Assembly: GCF_009389715.1 (NCBI RefSeq)
Contig: NC_052409.1
Coordinates: 8,807,213-8,871,212, forward strand
Direction of reading: 5' to 3'
DNA from: Phoenix dactylifera
Taxonomy: Eukaryota; Streptophyta; Magnoliopsida; Arecales; Arecaceae
Length of the DNA stretch: 64,000 nt
Below, piece after piece: positions 10,986 to 47,109 of the stretch (position 1 is the first letter of the stretch; the number at the start of each line of letters is the position of its first letter). The position numbers and the translations under genes were made by a program. Below the pieces are notes generated by a model. It did not search any database. It was not told the origin of the DNA and saw nothing but the letters and a program-made list of their open reading frames with translations.

Positions 10986-13900
10986 TAACATCATTGAGAG
11001 AAACACGGTGCCAAGAAGATGGTGGGTGCATGAAAACTTTTGCCTTCAAGTGCAGTGAAAATTTGAAATTCCTGGCACTACTAAGATATTTGTGGTGGTG
11101 CATTTATATTAAAATCGATCTGTCCTGTGGCATTTAGCCAAATCGAGCCAGTTTGCCCTTAGTTTGCTTATGGTCCTGAAAAATGAAAAAAATAGAAAAA
11201 TGATTAGTTATTTGTTACTGAATACAATCCTTGTTTTCATTGGCCTGCTCTCACCTGTTTTTGTTTGCCAGAAAAGTTGAATGATATCTTTTAAGTTGAG
11301 ACCTTGGTCTTTCACCAGAGGAACTGACTGCGTTTTACTTAGGCTGCCGATATTTTCCAGGGCAAAGTCTTTTTTCGTTTGCGGGGGTAAGCAAAGGGCT
11401 CCAAGGAGACTTCGCTAGCATGGGGTTGAACAACATAATGCTGTCTAGAAGGGAAATTGGACCACCAAAATCTACTACCAACCATCTCAGCTCTCTCTTT
11501 TGGCAGCCAATCCTTGGCCTGTTTTTGGGGATGTTCTAAGTTTTACTAGAACAGGTTTGCAAGAAAAATTAAAAATGAATTGAGTATTACAAAAATAGCT
11601 ATCTGGTTATCTTCCATAACGCTTGTTTTTTCAAATCTAACAAGTCAAAACCTGAGAATTGTACCAAAAAAAAAACCCTGAGAATGGGTTTTACAAAAAG
11701 CAAGAATTTTCCTATTTTTTTAATAAAATCTATGTTACAAAGAATTATGTTTTATAATTATCTTTTGTACGGGTAGTCAAACGTTCCTTTAAAAAAGTGT
11801 GGGCGACTTTAAAAATTATTTGACATTGTTTGGTTACCACCGATTCCAATCATATGTAATGAGAATTATGGTTGCAATTGGAATTATGGCAATGGAACTG
11901 CAATTAGAAAAGTTGCTTTGGTTGTATAATAGACTAAAGCAAATGCATTTATAGCTGTTTGGTGGTATTACATTGAAGGGGATGTGATGATCTTGCAAAT
12001 AACTTGGTCAGGTTATCCTCTTGGAAATAGTGAATTATGAATTCTTAAATTACATTTGACTAATAAATGATAAGTTATTATTTTTTTAGTATTACATAAT
12101 ATAAAATAATTAATTCATTATTTAAATATAGTTATTACATACTATTTATTATTCATTAATATATATATTTATAGTAATTATATATTGTTATTATTATTAT
12201 ATTATAATAATCATGATCATTATAATAACAAATATCAGTATCATTATATTATATTGTAGTTATATATAATAGTATTTCTTAGATTATTATATTATATTAT
12301 AATTTTATACAATATAATTCATGATATTGTAATGCAATATGCTCTAGTTATAATATTATTTATAAAGCATAGTACATGTCATAGCATTAAAATATAGTTA
12401 AATATTTGAATTAATATGATATATTATTGGTTTTTTGATATTTACGAAAGAGTTTATGTTAAATCTTTGATAAAAGATTTCTGATTTAAGAATCAATTAT
12501 AGGTGATCCAAATGGAAGATGCATATCGGTGAAGATTATACAATTAATTATTATGGTACATAAATTAAAAATCCAGTTCATTGGATATGATCAAGATATT
12601 TTTAAATATGGGTAGGTCTGGATGATAAAATTATAGTAAAACATTGTATCATGCTATTAGAAAAGCTTATTGTTGCATTCATTCGACATTTAAATTAGAG
12701 ATCATCAGAATACATGAATTTCGGATTTGATTTTCAGTTTAGATGGTTAATTATTGAATCATGTGGTAAATATTATATAATAATAATATTCTTATAAAAA
12801 CTATTATAGCATTATAATGTTAACTATTATTTAATGTTGTAATCATAATTATGATATTAGTTTTGTTGTTAAAAATATATCGTATATCAATGTAATGATC
12901 ATTATATGAGATATAATCATATATAATTAATATGTATTCATAATATATATTATATAAAATTAGATCATACTTATTATGTCAATACAAGAATATTAAAGTT
13001 GCAATGCAGGTTGACTAGTTGAGAGGGTTAGAGAAGACAATATGGGTAGGATAGGAATTGCAACTTAAGTTATGGTAAAAAATGACTGCAATTCCAATTA
13101 CTGCAATTAGGTTTTCAACCTGTCCAGAAAATGAAAAAAAAAGATGACTCTAATATAAGCTCCATCAGTTGTTGATTGCCCTGGAAGTTTTATTTAATGG
13201 CATTCTAATCGTAAAGTTCATTGATAGCTAACTGCCTCCTGCATGGAGGAGTATTTAGGATTGCAGACAAGCCAAAACCGGTCGAGTGGACCTTTGAGCT
13301 GCTTAGGCCTGGCTTGTCATGTGAAAGGGTATTGGAGGTTGAACTTAAATAGCTTGATTAAGCTTGCTCTTTTCCTTATCGAGCAAGCCTATTAGTGAGC
13401 GAGGGTCAACTTTATTTTTATATCCCAATCCTTAAACTTGATTGTTGTATGAGACTAGGTTTAAATAAGAGGGCTTGAGCATGGCATGTTTCTTGATGGA
13501 ATCAGCTCAATTGAGCCAGTTATTAACTCTAGTTGTTCATAGGCAGCATGGTTCATCTATGGCCCCCAAAATGAGTGAAAAGCACTGATTTGAACATGAA
13601 CCATGCACTCAGACCCTCTTGTGATGGTTCTAACAAATTTATGCAACGCTCATATAGTTTTGATTCATGTTGTGTGCAATCATATGCACCCACATCTAAA
13701 TATTGATTAGATAACAAGAAACAACTTATAGTTTACCTTTTAAAGGTTATAAACTTATAATGCATAGGGTTGAAAACGTATCGGATACGAATCAGATATT
13801 GGTATATCCACACTTATATCTATATTTTTCAACAAAATACGGATATAGATATGAGTATTAGATGGATATAGAAGTTAATATTTATATTTGTTCTGAAAGA

Positions 13901-14340
13901 TACGAATAATACATATATATTGGGCCAGGGTGGGATGGGTTTGGGGGCTTATAAACCACTGCCCCATTGATTAACGGGTCAACAATTTGTGATCCAATCT
14001 CTTTAAGATGTGGGACAAGATTGAGTGGGCCATGGGTAGGCCTGGATATGCATGCTTCCCTAGATGTCAGTGGGCTTTCTAGACGTAAATCCTGATCCAA
14101 CACATCCCTGACTTGCTTTGTACCCAAGCCCGAGGTCTCAAAACCATGAATGGGATTTTATTATTCTAAACCAAGTATGCTCAAACCATTCGGTCATATA
14201 TGCATCTTGCAAGCCAAAATCAGACCCAACCTTTTGCTATCCAAATGAAACCTCTTAAAATCCACGTACAGTACCCTCTAGGAATGGGCACGGACACACC
14301 AAGAGAATGGATTGGATTCTGGTAGCACCAAATTGTGGAT

Positions 14341-14386
<46 letters not shown>

Positions 14387-17243
14387 CAAGGTGAAAGGAC
14401 AGCAGATCTCGGGAACCAAGTCATCCATTGTGAAGGAAAACATGTGAATCCAGGTGCTCGTGAAAGCTAAAAATGTTTGTGAGGTGGATCTTAAAATCTT
14501 TTTAAAGTTGTCATCTCAAGTACATACATACACCCATGCTCTCTCTCTCTCTCTCTCTCTCTGCATTACAAGTATCACATGCGGAAGGAATTAGTTAATT
14601 AGCTACATGGCCAAGGTAGAATAGCCTTGTTCCTTAAAAATACCCCTTGCTCACGTGCACGTAAGTTGGTCGATGAGAAGGCAGGCATTCGCATGCATGC
14701 ACGAGAGTCTATCAGCCCGCTCCGGGTTAATGTAACAGTTTGTTGGTTGTCCAATGAGCAACCAACTTAGTTTTGCTCATTCGAGTCAGGTCAGGACCCA
14801 AAGGGTCGGTTAAGTGTCAGCTCGATACACTGTGGCTCGGCATGATTCGTGTGTATGGTCTGGCAAAATTCAAGCATGGTCGGTCCATCTAAGATTAACT
14901 AGCCTTCAGGTTCATGCAATTCAAAATAAGGATAGGATTAGAGTAGGTCATGGGCATGCATCAAATTTAAGGTAGGGAAGCCAGGTTGTTTCTTCTTCTT
15001 CTTCTTCTTCTTCTACATCTTTTTTTCTTTTTTCATTTAGCAAATCGAACGTTTCCTTCGAGAAAGGTGCTAATTGAAGTAACAGCAGTAGTAGATAATT
15101 TATCTTATTAGATAGGTGTATAGCTCAACAAATAAGCTAGGGTCATGAAGTAAATGTACTCATTAACAATTAATGGGTCCGGTTAAATAACTAACATAAA
15201 AGTTCCAGGAGCCAGACAAAATATCTAAATTTTTCAAGCTTATGTTATAAGAGAGCTGAACTTAATAGCCTAATTTAATGTTAAGTTTGTATAACAACAG
15301 ATGTATCTAAATTTTACTAATCAAAAATATAAACTAGAGAAAAATAATAAGTTGTTTGGTCTTATCTTCTACTTGGTTATAACTTGGTAGAACTAATATC
15401 GGAGACCACTTTCAAGGAGGGCACTAGCCAAACTAACAAAAGGCGAGCAACCCTTATAGTAAATGTCCTACTCACAATCATTCTCCCTATTGTTTAGGCA
15501 ATAATAAACCAAGTTTATTAACACTTTAATAATGAAGAAAGATCGATTTGTCATTTTCCTCTTTGCCATCGTAATTGGTATTTGACTTCATTACAAAAAA
15601 ACAAAAAGGAGAAAATCAAGTTAGAAATTGCCTCTCATTTCCCTTATTTCACTTCAATCTGGTCATAGATTATTGAAAAAAGGGAGGGTGATGGTGTAGG
15701 GCTTCTTGTTATTTGTGACTTGGAACTTGCAGAAATCCTTATTTGCTAACAAACAAGATGTAGGTGTTTGTTCAAAATTAGATAAACCAAATACTGGCTC
15801 ACTTGGTCATCATCATCCAACAAGTTGCTTATACTAACTTATCAACAACAAACTCTGTTTTCTCAAAATGGAGAAACAATTAAGAACAAATGTTAAGATA
15901 GGAATAAGATTATTTTCTTGGGATAAGTTTCATGATAATTCTTTGTTTTCTATGAGACGTACGCTCTTTCTTAATTAGAAAATTTTCGCATTATAGCACA
16001 AATAAAATTTTTCTTTGGCTAAATGCCTCTTTCATTTATAGTTGATAATTTTCAAAACCGATGCCTAAAATATTCAGATGATATTTACCTAGTGAAATAA
16101 AAATTTTAAAGATATATTCTCCCATTATTTTATAAAACTAATGATTAGATCATTTCATTAAAACATTTAGTCAATTTTCTTAAGAAAATTAGTTTTGTTG
16201 ATTAATAGTATGCCTCTTTTTTCTTGAGTAGATCATATAGGATCTTGTATTGAACGTAACACATGCAATTAATGTGGCTCAGCATTTTCCTCTTAAACAG
16301 TTTTTAATCTTTCCACTCAACAGGTTTTAATCTGACCTAACCTAAAGGCCTATAAATATATTATCACACCCAGTAGTAGTAGTCCAACATGCATACAAGA
16401 TAGGCTCTTCTTTAATTCAGGGTTGAACTTTATTCAAGAGGATCACTATTTCCTGAGCCCTCTAAAGAGCAAGTCCTTAAGATTGAGATGCCGACCAATT
16501 ATCCCAAGAATTTTTCTTATACTTTTTATCTTTTCTAATTAGAAGAGGAATCTGACCGAAATTTAGAACCACAACCTTACCATTATAAATATAGATTTCG
16601 TGCATGAGTTTATCATTAACTAATGAAACCAAAAAAGGTTGAAAATCTTACTTCAAAAATTAATTTATCTTTATTATTTTCTACGAGAGATCTGAGAGAA
16701 GTGCTTCTTTTAATCTCCGATCAATTAGAACTGAAGAGATTCAATCTTATCATTTGATGCCTCCTATGTGTCTGTCATGTCCCATGTACAAGTCTGTGCA
16801 ATCTTGCTACATGGACAGTGTGATTGTGAGACTAAACATCTAAAGTGGGTGAAAAATAATCCGAACTCTGCATGGGCATATGTATATATATATAGTCAAA
16901 TGCATCATGCAAATTGATGTAACTAGAATGAAATGTGCTTATTATGCAAGTGTTTTGAAGTGTAAGAAGATCAATTACTTGTCTAAATCCAAAGTAAATG
17001 TATGTATGTATGTATGTATAAGTGTTGCCCTCCAAAGTAAAGTTTCTGCATAGAGATGCCTAACGGTCACATGCCTTCAAAGAAGAAGACCATCTCAAAC
17101 CGTGACAACATTTAAACCAAACCCCTCACTCCTACTTCATCATATCCCGCGCCCTCCCTACTCCTCCCTCCTCACTCCCCTCCGCTTCTCCGTTCCACTC
17201 CACTCGCTGCGGCCCTCCTCCTCTTCTCCTTCCGAAGCCCGCG
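10986..17243. other. Intergenic between RPB7 and the ERF gene
   Basis: No gene was recognised in 6.2 kb. 11820-13110 is a strongly AT-rich block with A/T dinucleotide patterns; GCAATT/AATTGC-type words recur near both ends, suggesting an old insertion. 13265-13520 and 14745-14920 are degenerate GGCTTGAGC/GGGTCGG word patches. About 13920-14060 resembles part of an LTR on the minus strand (TGTGGGACAAG type start, TTATAAGCC box). 15000-15012 is (TTC)n and 17000-17019 is (TGTA)n. Confidence 0.5.
14341..14386. repeat. (CA)n(GA)n microsatellite
   Basis: A short CA run passes directly into about 18 GA units. A complementary (CT)n run lies at about 14539-14562, so the two could pair as a hairpin with a stem of about 20 bp. 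Confidence 0.9.
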
Positions 17244-18155
17244 ATGGACAACGCGAGAAAATTCCCCCCTCTGAGGCCATGGAAGAAAGGCCCCGCCAGA
17301 GGGAAGGGCGGCCCCCAGAACGCCTCCTGCGACTACCGGGGAGTGCGGCAGAGGACGTGGGGCAAGTGGGTGGCCGAGATCAGGGAGCCCAAGAAGCGTA
17401 CCAGGCTCTGGCTTGGCTCCTTCGCCACCGCCGAGGAGGCCGCCATGGCCTACGACGAGGCCGCCCGCCGCCTCTACGGCCCAGACGCCTACCTCAACCT
17501 CCCCCACCTCCGTTCCAGCAACATCAGCTCCTCCACGACCATCGGCAAGCCCCCGCACCGCTTCAAATGGTTCCCTTCCAAGAACTTCACCTCCATGATC
17601 CCCTCCTGCGGCCTCCTTAACCTCAACGCTCAGCACAACGTCCATGTCATCCACCAAAAGCTTCAAGAGTTCCAGAACTCGAGACCTTCGTCCTCTTCTT
17701 CCTTGTCTTCCTCCTCCTCCTCCTCCTGTCCTGGTTCTTTTCGGAGTTTGGAACCGGCACCGCCGGTGGCCGCGATGGAGAAAACACACTTGGAGAGCTT
17801 CGACATGGCAGTGGAAGGAGCGAGTTCCATGCCGATGGAGATGGCACCAATCCCTGGGGACGAGAAGCCACAGATTGATCTGAAGGAGTTCCTTCAGCAA
17901 CTGGGTGTGATCAAAGAAGAGGAGAGTAAACCGGAGGCCGATGAGGGTGCCGAAAGCTCGGTAATGGCGGAGCCAACTCAAGGTGGCAGTGGGGTGGCTT
18001 CAGAGATGGTTGGTTTCGGCGAGGGTGACTTCAACTGGGACACTCTGGTGGAGATGAGGGCTTTGGAGGATCACTCGGTGGTTGGGGATGGTGGGCTGCA
18101 GGTCGACGATTTGCATGAAGAGCTGAGCTTGCCAATCTCTCTATGGGATCTCTGA
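17244..18155 (+). CDS. AP2/ERF transcription factor, DREB2-like
   Basis: A nuclear DNA-binding transcription factor of the DREB branch, expected to bind dehydration-responsive (CCGAC) elements. The single exon encodes 303 aa. The AP2 domain is about residues 30-88 ([19 protein letters not shown], then [20 protein letters not shown]). Val and Glu at the two specificity positions of the WVAEIRE segment are the DREB-type residues. A basic stretch before it ([13 protein letters not shown]) is a likely nuclear signal and resembles the DREB2 N-terminal region. A serine-rich run lies at about 146-162, and the acidic C-terminus ends [10 protein letters not shown], a plausible activation region. The 5' half is very GC-rich, as is common in monocot intronless genes. 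The start is the first in-frame ATG before the basic region. It converges with the spastin gene. The subgroup (DREB2F/2G-like) is uncertain. Confidence 0.93.
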   Translation: MDNARKFPPLRPWKKGPARGKGGPQNASCDYRGVRQRTWGKWVAEIREPKKRTRLWLGSFATAEEAAMAYDEAARRLYGPDAYLNLPHLRSSNISSSTTIGKPPHRFKWFPSKNFTSMIPSCGLLNLNAQHNVHVIHQKLQEFQNSRPSSSSSLSSSSSSSCPGSFRSLEPAPPVAAMEKTHLESFDMAVEGASSMPMEMAPIPGDEKPQIDLKEFLQQLGVIKEEESKPEADEGAESSVMAEPTQGGSGVASEMVGFGEGDFNWDTLVEMRALEDHSVVGDGGLQVDDLHEELSLPISLWDL

Positions 18156-20058
18156 AACACTCGTCAACTTTGGTGATGATAAAGCTTGAGCTAGACTTGG
18201 TAGAAGCTACTTGGTTGCATGTTAGCCTGCTTCTATGTTTTCTTTCACTCCTTTAGTTAGATTCGTGGGACTAATAAGGAAACTTGTTTGGCATTTAGGA
18301 GGATAATGGTTGATCTTGTGTTAGATTTTTAGAAGGTAATATGTGTTTTTGCTTAAGCTCAAAAAAAAAAAAGAAGAAAAAGTTTTCATATATTCTCCTA
18401 CTGGAGTGGTGATGGCTGAATTTCTATGGCAACACTAGTCTCGTCCAATCCCCCGTCTAATTTGAGTTTGGATCATGTTTGGGTGGAATCCGACCCGACC
18501 TAATTAGCAAATGAGGTGGTCCAGGTCTAAAAACATGACTCAATATTTTATACGAGATAGGAGTTTCACCACTTCAGTACAATAATGATGAATTATTTAA
18601 GTTTTTTTCTTTTCCTTTTTTTTGTTTGTTTATATAATGGAGGTTCAACGATATCTTCATTATACTTGGTGCTAGTATATGCATATGGTATTATTGATAC
18701 AGCACATCAACAGCAATATTACTGGAAGTGATGAAACTGTATTTGGAAAAGTTGAACCAAGCGACAAAAATTTATAAACCCGATCACAGTGATTGCTTTA
18801 GTCATTGTTGGTTATGATTACGATCAGAGTTAGGCTCTTTTTAGAGTGGTGCTAATGTGGTTTCTGAAACAATTGCAGCGAAAATGATCGAATGTTTTCA
18901 TTTGGCAACTACTATATCATGAGCTAATATGACAAGTTTTTTTTATTCAGGAGACATGCAATCTATTAAGGAACTACTACATATATGTGATATTATTGAA
19001 ATCTGGCATTAGAATCAAAAAGAGATACTTTCTTGAATGTGAACCAAAAAGGGATATTTATTTTCAATTAGAACACTTTTGACTCCCTTGACTCTGTATA
19101 TTGTGCTTTAGAGTTTTACCGCAAGGGCCAAATTCCTTTACTTGATGAACTCAATACATGTTCTCATAGAGTTCGAGTCTCGCCTATTTTATGGACATGT
19201 TGAGACAGAAAAGTTAGGGTGGGATTTTACATAACATCAACTAGTTATCGCAAATAAATCTACCTTCTTTTCCCACTTCAAACCGGAACAAGGACGAAGT
19301 TTCTGATTTTGCATAAGCAATACAAATCGAGTTACCAAGTAAAACTCACATGGTGAATGGCTTCAATTAAGCAGTGTAATAACAAGTACCTGGGGGATGG
19401 GGAGATAGGAAGTAGAGCCAGGAGATGAACCCTGTTTAATAGGCTGATTTGACGCTTAACATTGTTCACACCCAGGGATGCTATTGGGTTGGGTTGGGTT
19501 GTGTTGAGTTTTAGTAAAGCCGGATCCTGACCTGTTTGAGTTCTGGATCTAAATTTTGTTCGATACCTGGTCTATGAAAGTTTTGGGTTGGATTTTCAGG
19601 TTGGGTTTGGGGACCTTTGGGCATGTTAAGACCATCGCCTACCTGTGCATCAATCCAAGCATGAATGGGCGATGAGAAAAACCCCATCCTTTACATTTTC
19701 CTTTTAAAAAAAATCTGCAATGTTAAAAAATGTACATAATACAAATTTACGGTGTAGGAGACGATTCCACAAAAAAAAGGTTAATATTTACATAATTTAT
19801 GTATATGTACATAATAACATTTTTCACTAGTCAAACAGCAAAAGGAACTTTCTAACATGTCAATTTTCATAGTGTCTAGAAATAATAGACACAACACCTC
19901 TTTACATGTTGAATTTAATGGTCACCAGTCTAACTTGGCGAGGCAAGAAATCAGTCGATTAGTCCAAAGCGCACAGATACTTCAGCTATATCAAAGCCAT
20001 GATATGAATATTTATTTGCAGTTCTGCAACAAATCTGCTCTTGCAAATCTTTGCATCT
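18156..20058. other. Convergent intergenic gap, ERF to spastin
   Basis: Contains the 3' ends of two converging genes. An A run at about 18361-18371 follows the ERF stop. 18470-18540 and 19480-19630 are degenerate GGGTTGGGTT/CCGACCCGACC patches. No reading frame of interest was seen. Confidence 0.5.
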
Positions 20059-43240
<23,182 letters not shown>

Positions 43241-44488
43241 TCCTGGGAGGAATTGGAGGAGAAAAAGGGAGAGATAGAGGGGGGTTAAATAGAGGCAAAG
43301 AGGAGGGTTTCTTGAAGGGAGGGTGGATTCTTTATTATAGATCGATCACCTGTGAAGAATTGGAGAGCGAGGAGATGTTATCGAAGAAATCATATTATGT
43401 ATTCTACCGAATTAGAAGATTGAGAATGACGAAAAGAAGTTTGGGAATTTTAGGATTCCAAAAGAATGGAATTGCTTCTGAAACGAAAGAAGATCGTTTT
43501 CCAGCGGTTAATCGAGCAAGGAAATAAACAAGGACTCGCAGACGCGAAAGGCGCAGACAACAGGAGGAGTGCTGTTGGCGAAGGGACGGGTGGATTAGCT
43601 GGGCGACCTCGCCTACGCTACGCCGCAGCTAAATTTCGTGACCAATGTTTTTTTTTTTTTTAGCTCAACTAGCCCTTTTTTTGCCGGAGTATATTCAATA
43701 TGAACAGATAAATTTTACCCATATCCTCTCCATTTATTAGGAAGCTCCACCAACATCGCAGTCTCTTTTATGTATGAATATGTCACATCAGCATCATCCA
43801 AGCACCGGTAGATCAGATGACGACTCCACCAAGCAAACCAAGCGGAGGGTATTCAGTCTTCGCATTTAATCGATGCCCACGTATTTCGAACCTGGGCCAT
43901 TCCGATGGAGTCTTAATCTCGTTCTAACTATGTTACAAAAAATAATTTATTTGTTTAAAATAGGTCTATTTGCAGCAATAGTTTGTATATCTAACAAATA
44001 AGAAGATAATTCAAAATAATGTAAATTTATAATCAATGTCATTGAAGTACAAAACATGTACTATCAAATTAGACTAGGCTATCAAAAATACCACAACAGT
44101 AAAATAAACAAATTGACTTAAGTTTTCTTATATTTCAAGCAACTAACTATTGCAAAATCCTGCATCATATTTCTTGTCCTACCCATTTATTAGCCCCACA
44201 ATAGCTTGCTTGCTTTGCTCATGCCGTATCTCATTTTTTGTCGATTCCATCATTGCTTGTTCTTAGGGTTGGTAGTTTGATTAGTTGCCGCTGTTGCACC
44301 ACTATAGGCTCCTTGTATCATACTCTCTTTGGCTCCTGCTGCCACGCCACCTTTTGTGGCTAATACTCTAGCATTTTCCTCTCATCAACAACTTGTGATC
44401 AATTTGACTTCACTTGCTTCTGATCAGTTTCCTGAGATGCATCTGTAATCCTAGTCCTTCTCGGCTCGTGGTAATTTTATCTTTAGTA
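43241..44488. other. Intergenic, spastin upstream region
   Basis: Contains the spastin promoter side and CT-rich leader. The stretch from about 44150 continues on the far side of the retrotransposon at 50406, so the Copia element split an older non-coding sequence. No gene was recognised. Confidence 0.5.
43285..43291 (-). promoter_or_regulatory. TATA-like box upstream of spastin gene
   Basis: The minus strand reads CTATTTAACC about 45 bases before the ATG, followed by a CT-rich leader. It is close to the start codon, so if it is used the 5' leader is very short. A weak call from motif and distance only. Confidence 0.22.
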
Positions 44489-44493
44489 GCAAT

Positions 44494-45167
44494 TGTTGGA
44501 AAAATTAAATGCGCACGCAGCTTTTTAGGCCGCATGCGCATTTGCCGCTTAATTACGATAGACACATCCGCAAAAAGACCAATAAGCCCTTGTAATCATC
44601 CCTATATATACCTCTCAATTTCATACTATTCGGAACACAAAAAATTAGAGAAAAAATACCAAAAAAATTCTGGAGAAAAGTTCTTCCTCTTAGCCACTTC
44701 TGATTTTTATATTTGCAATTCTATTCAGTTTATTTTATTCTTTTTATTTCGTTTTTCGTTGGATCTGTAAATCCAATCGGGCTCGATTTGGCTTCTTCCG
44801 AGACGTACTGAAGAAGAAGTTTAGGGTCGTTGTATATCTGAGAAAGATTATCGGGAGACGCATATGTAGAGGCAAATACTTCTTTGGGACAGCGTCTACG
44901 CGCTTCAACCTGCCTTCAATTAGGCTAGTTTTTTCTTACTCTTGTTTTAAATTTAATATTAGTAGATCTGTAGGATTTGCAACCTTATAATTTAAATATA
45001 TTAAATAAATAGATTTATTTTGTGTCATAATAGATTTCATTTGTAGTATAACAGATTTATTTTGATGCTAAACGGAATAATATACATATATATTATTCCG
45101 TTTAAGACTTTCTATTAATTACAATTATTAGATTTAATTTATTTATTTAAGTGATATATTGCTAACA
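44494..45167 (+). repeat. 5' LTR of the Copia element
   Basis: 674 bp, TG...CA ends. A TATA-like CTATATATACC lies at about 44602. Differs from the 3' LTR at many positions and by small indels. Confidence 0.93.
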
Positions 45168-45360
45168 ATCCAAAGAAGTGTTTGGTTTATTTTTTTTTTG
45201 TTAGTAATATATAATTCAGTAAATCATTCTAAAAAGGTAATAATTTGTTTAACCTCCAAGAGGTTTATCATACCTCCATTTGGACTCCTCAAGGAATAAT
45301 TTCCAAATCCCATTCAAACGAAATATTCAGAAATTGGTTAATACATAATAATTAATTCAT

Positions 45361-45720
45361 TGAATTGACAAATTAGATTTCAATTACAATAATTGATTTG
45401 CCAGCATAAAATTAGTAATCAATTATTCTACTAAGATAATAAATTTTATAATTCATTGAATTAATATTTTAGATCAATTATAATAATTGATTTGCTAACA
45501 CAAAATTAGTAATCAATTATTCTAATAAAGTAATAAATTATATAATTCATTGAATTGGCATTTTAGATCTCAATTACAATAATTGATTTGCTAGCACAAA
45601 ATTAGTAATCAATTATTTTAATAAGATAATAAATTATATAATTTATTAAATTGATATTTTAGATCTCAATTACAATAATTGATTTTCTAGTACTAAATTA
45701 ATAATCAATTATTACTAATT
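45361..45720 (+). repeat. Minisatellite, about four units of 95 bp, inside the Copia leader
   Basis: Units begin near 45361, 45457, 45551 and 45647 and share CAATTACAATAATTGATTTG and AGTAATCAATTATT words. The array is bracketed by near copies of TTCAGAAATTG...TACATAAT (about 45328 and 45742). It lies between the 5' LTR and gag. Confidence 0.85.
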
Positions 45721-46048
45721 CGACAAATTCAAACAAAAAATTCAGAAATTGATTGATACATAATTTGCACTTAGGCTTTTGTAAAAATTGAATTTGTATA
45801 ATTCTAGTGATTATATCCACTAACTAATAGTATCAAAGAAAAACTTGTCAAAATGGCATACGTGCCTAAGAAAGACTGGTACTTAAGTGAGCTTAGTGCT
45901 CCACCACCGATCTAGAGCTGATCTGGCTATTATTTTTTTGGATATATCAACTAGACATTCAAAATTCAATACAAATTTTAGTGCAATCATTTGACATAGA
46001 CTTTTTGCCTTTATTCAGGTTTTGTCTTTTTTCTATAACCTTAAACGT

Positions 46049-46977
46049 ATGGCCTCTAACACTAGTGACCACCTTAGTGCTAAACCTGAAAATTTTGATA
46101 GCCATAACTTTAGGAGGTGGCAGAACCAAATGCGATTCTGCCTCACCACATTAGGGTTGATCTCAGCCATAGATGAGAGCACTTCTGAAGTTGATAATGG
46201 GTCCAACTCTACTACTTCACGACCTGCTACTCGCCAAAATCCAAACTCAAACCGGAGTTCATCCTCCTCCCACACTGAACCTTCTGCCTCCACCAGCATA
46301 CCTTCTAGGACACCTAATGAGATAGACTATTATTGCATCCATAGAATCCTAGGTGCCCTCTCTATAAGGATGTATGACATTTATTACACAGCCAAGAGTG
46401 CCAAAGAACTCTGGGACACCCTAGATAGCAAATATGGTCTTCATGATGCTAGGGTAAAGAGGTTCAAGGCTTTCGACTTTAATAACTTTAGGATGGTGGA
46501 CTCAAAGCCAATAAATGATCAAATCCATGATTTTGAAATCCTGATCCACCAGCTTAGGGCTAATGGAACCAATTTGGATAAATCATTCCAGGTAGCCTAT
46601 CTGATAGATAAACTACCTAATTTCTATCTGATTTTGCTAAGATTCTGAGCTATGCCCAAGGAGATCTCACCCTAAACCAAGTTTTGAACTCCATTAGGAT
46701 TGAAGAGCAGCACAGGCTTAGAAGTAAAACCTCTACTAAGAACAAGAATGATGCTTATAATATAAAAGCCCCACCTAGGAAAAATCAGAACCGACCCTTC
46801 AAAAATAAGCATTACAAAAAGAAACCCTACCACCATAGAAATCCTAACCACCATAATGGAAAACCAATCCAATCCTAGGAGCAGAAGAAGAAGAAAGAGC
46901 AAGATGGTATTCGTTTCTACTATGTGTGTGGTCGGACCAACCATTTGGCTCCTAGTGCTTTTATAAAAAGACTGCAC
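46049..46977 (+). pseudogene. Copia gag remnant
   Basis: Open for about 200 codons from the ATG at 46049 (MASNTSDHLSAKPENFDSHN...). It contains the UBN2/retrotran_gag-type segment (ELWDTLDSKYG, then LRANGTNLDKSFQVAYLIDKLP). A stop follows at 46646-46648, and the frame continues shifted to about 46977. The zinc-knuckle motif near 46910 is degenerate (YYVCGRTNHLAPSAF): the first cysteine of the CCHC set is lost. Confidence 0.85.
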
Positions 46978-47109
46978 CTCTTCAATTTAAGAAAAAAGGT
47001 CCACACACAACCAGTGCTCAAGTCAACATAGCGACTTCCGGTGCTGGCTCCTCTGAGACTGCTTTCAGATCTCAAGTGGAGGAGCTGTAATCATAGCAAA
47101 CAGCTCGGA

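Noticed and set aside
17172..17981. 269-codon minus-strand frame opposite the ERF gene
   Set aside because: A shadow of the GC-rich ERF coding frame; no domain of its own.
19165..19190. B-box-like GAGTTCGAGTCTC
   Set aside because: No A box at the right distance and no poly-A or T tail, so neither a tRNA gene nor a SINE can be supported.
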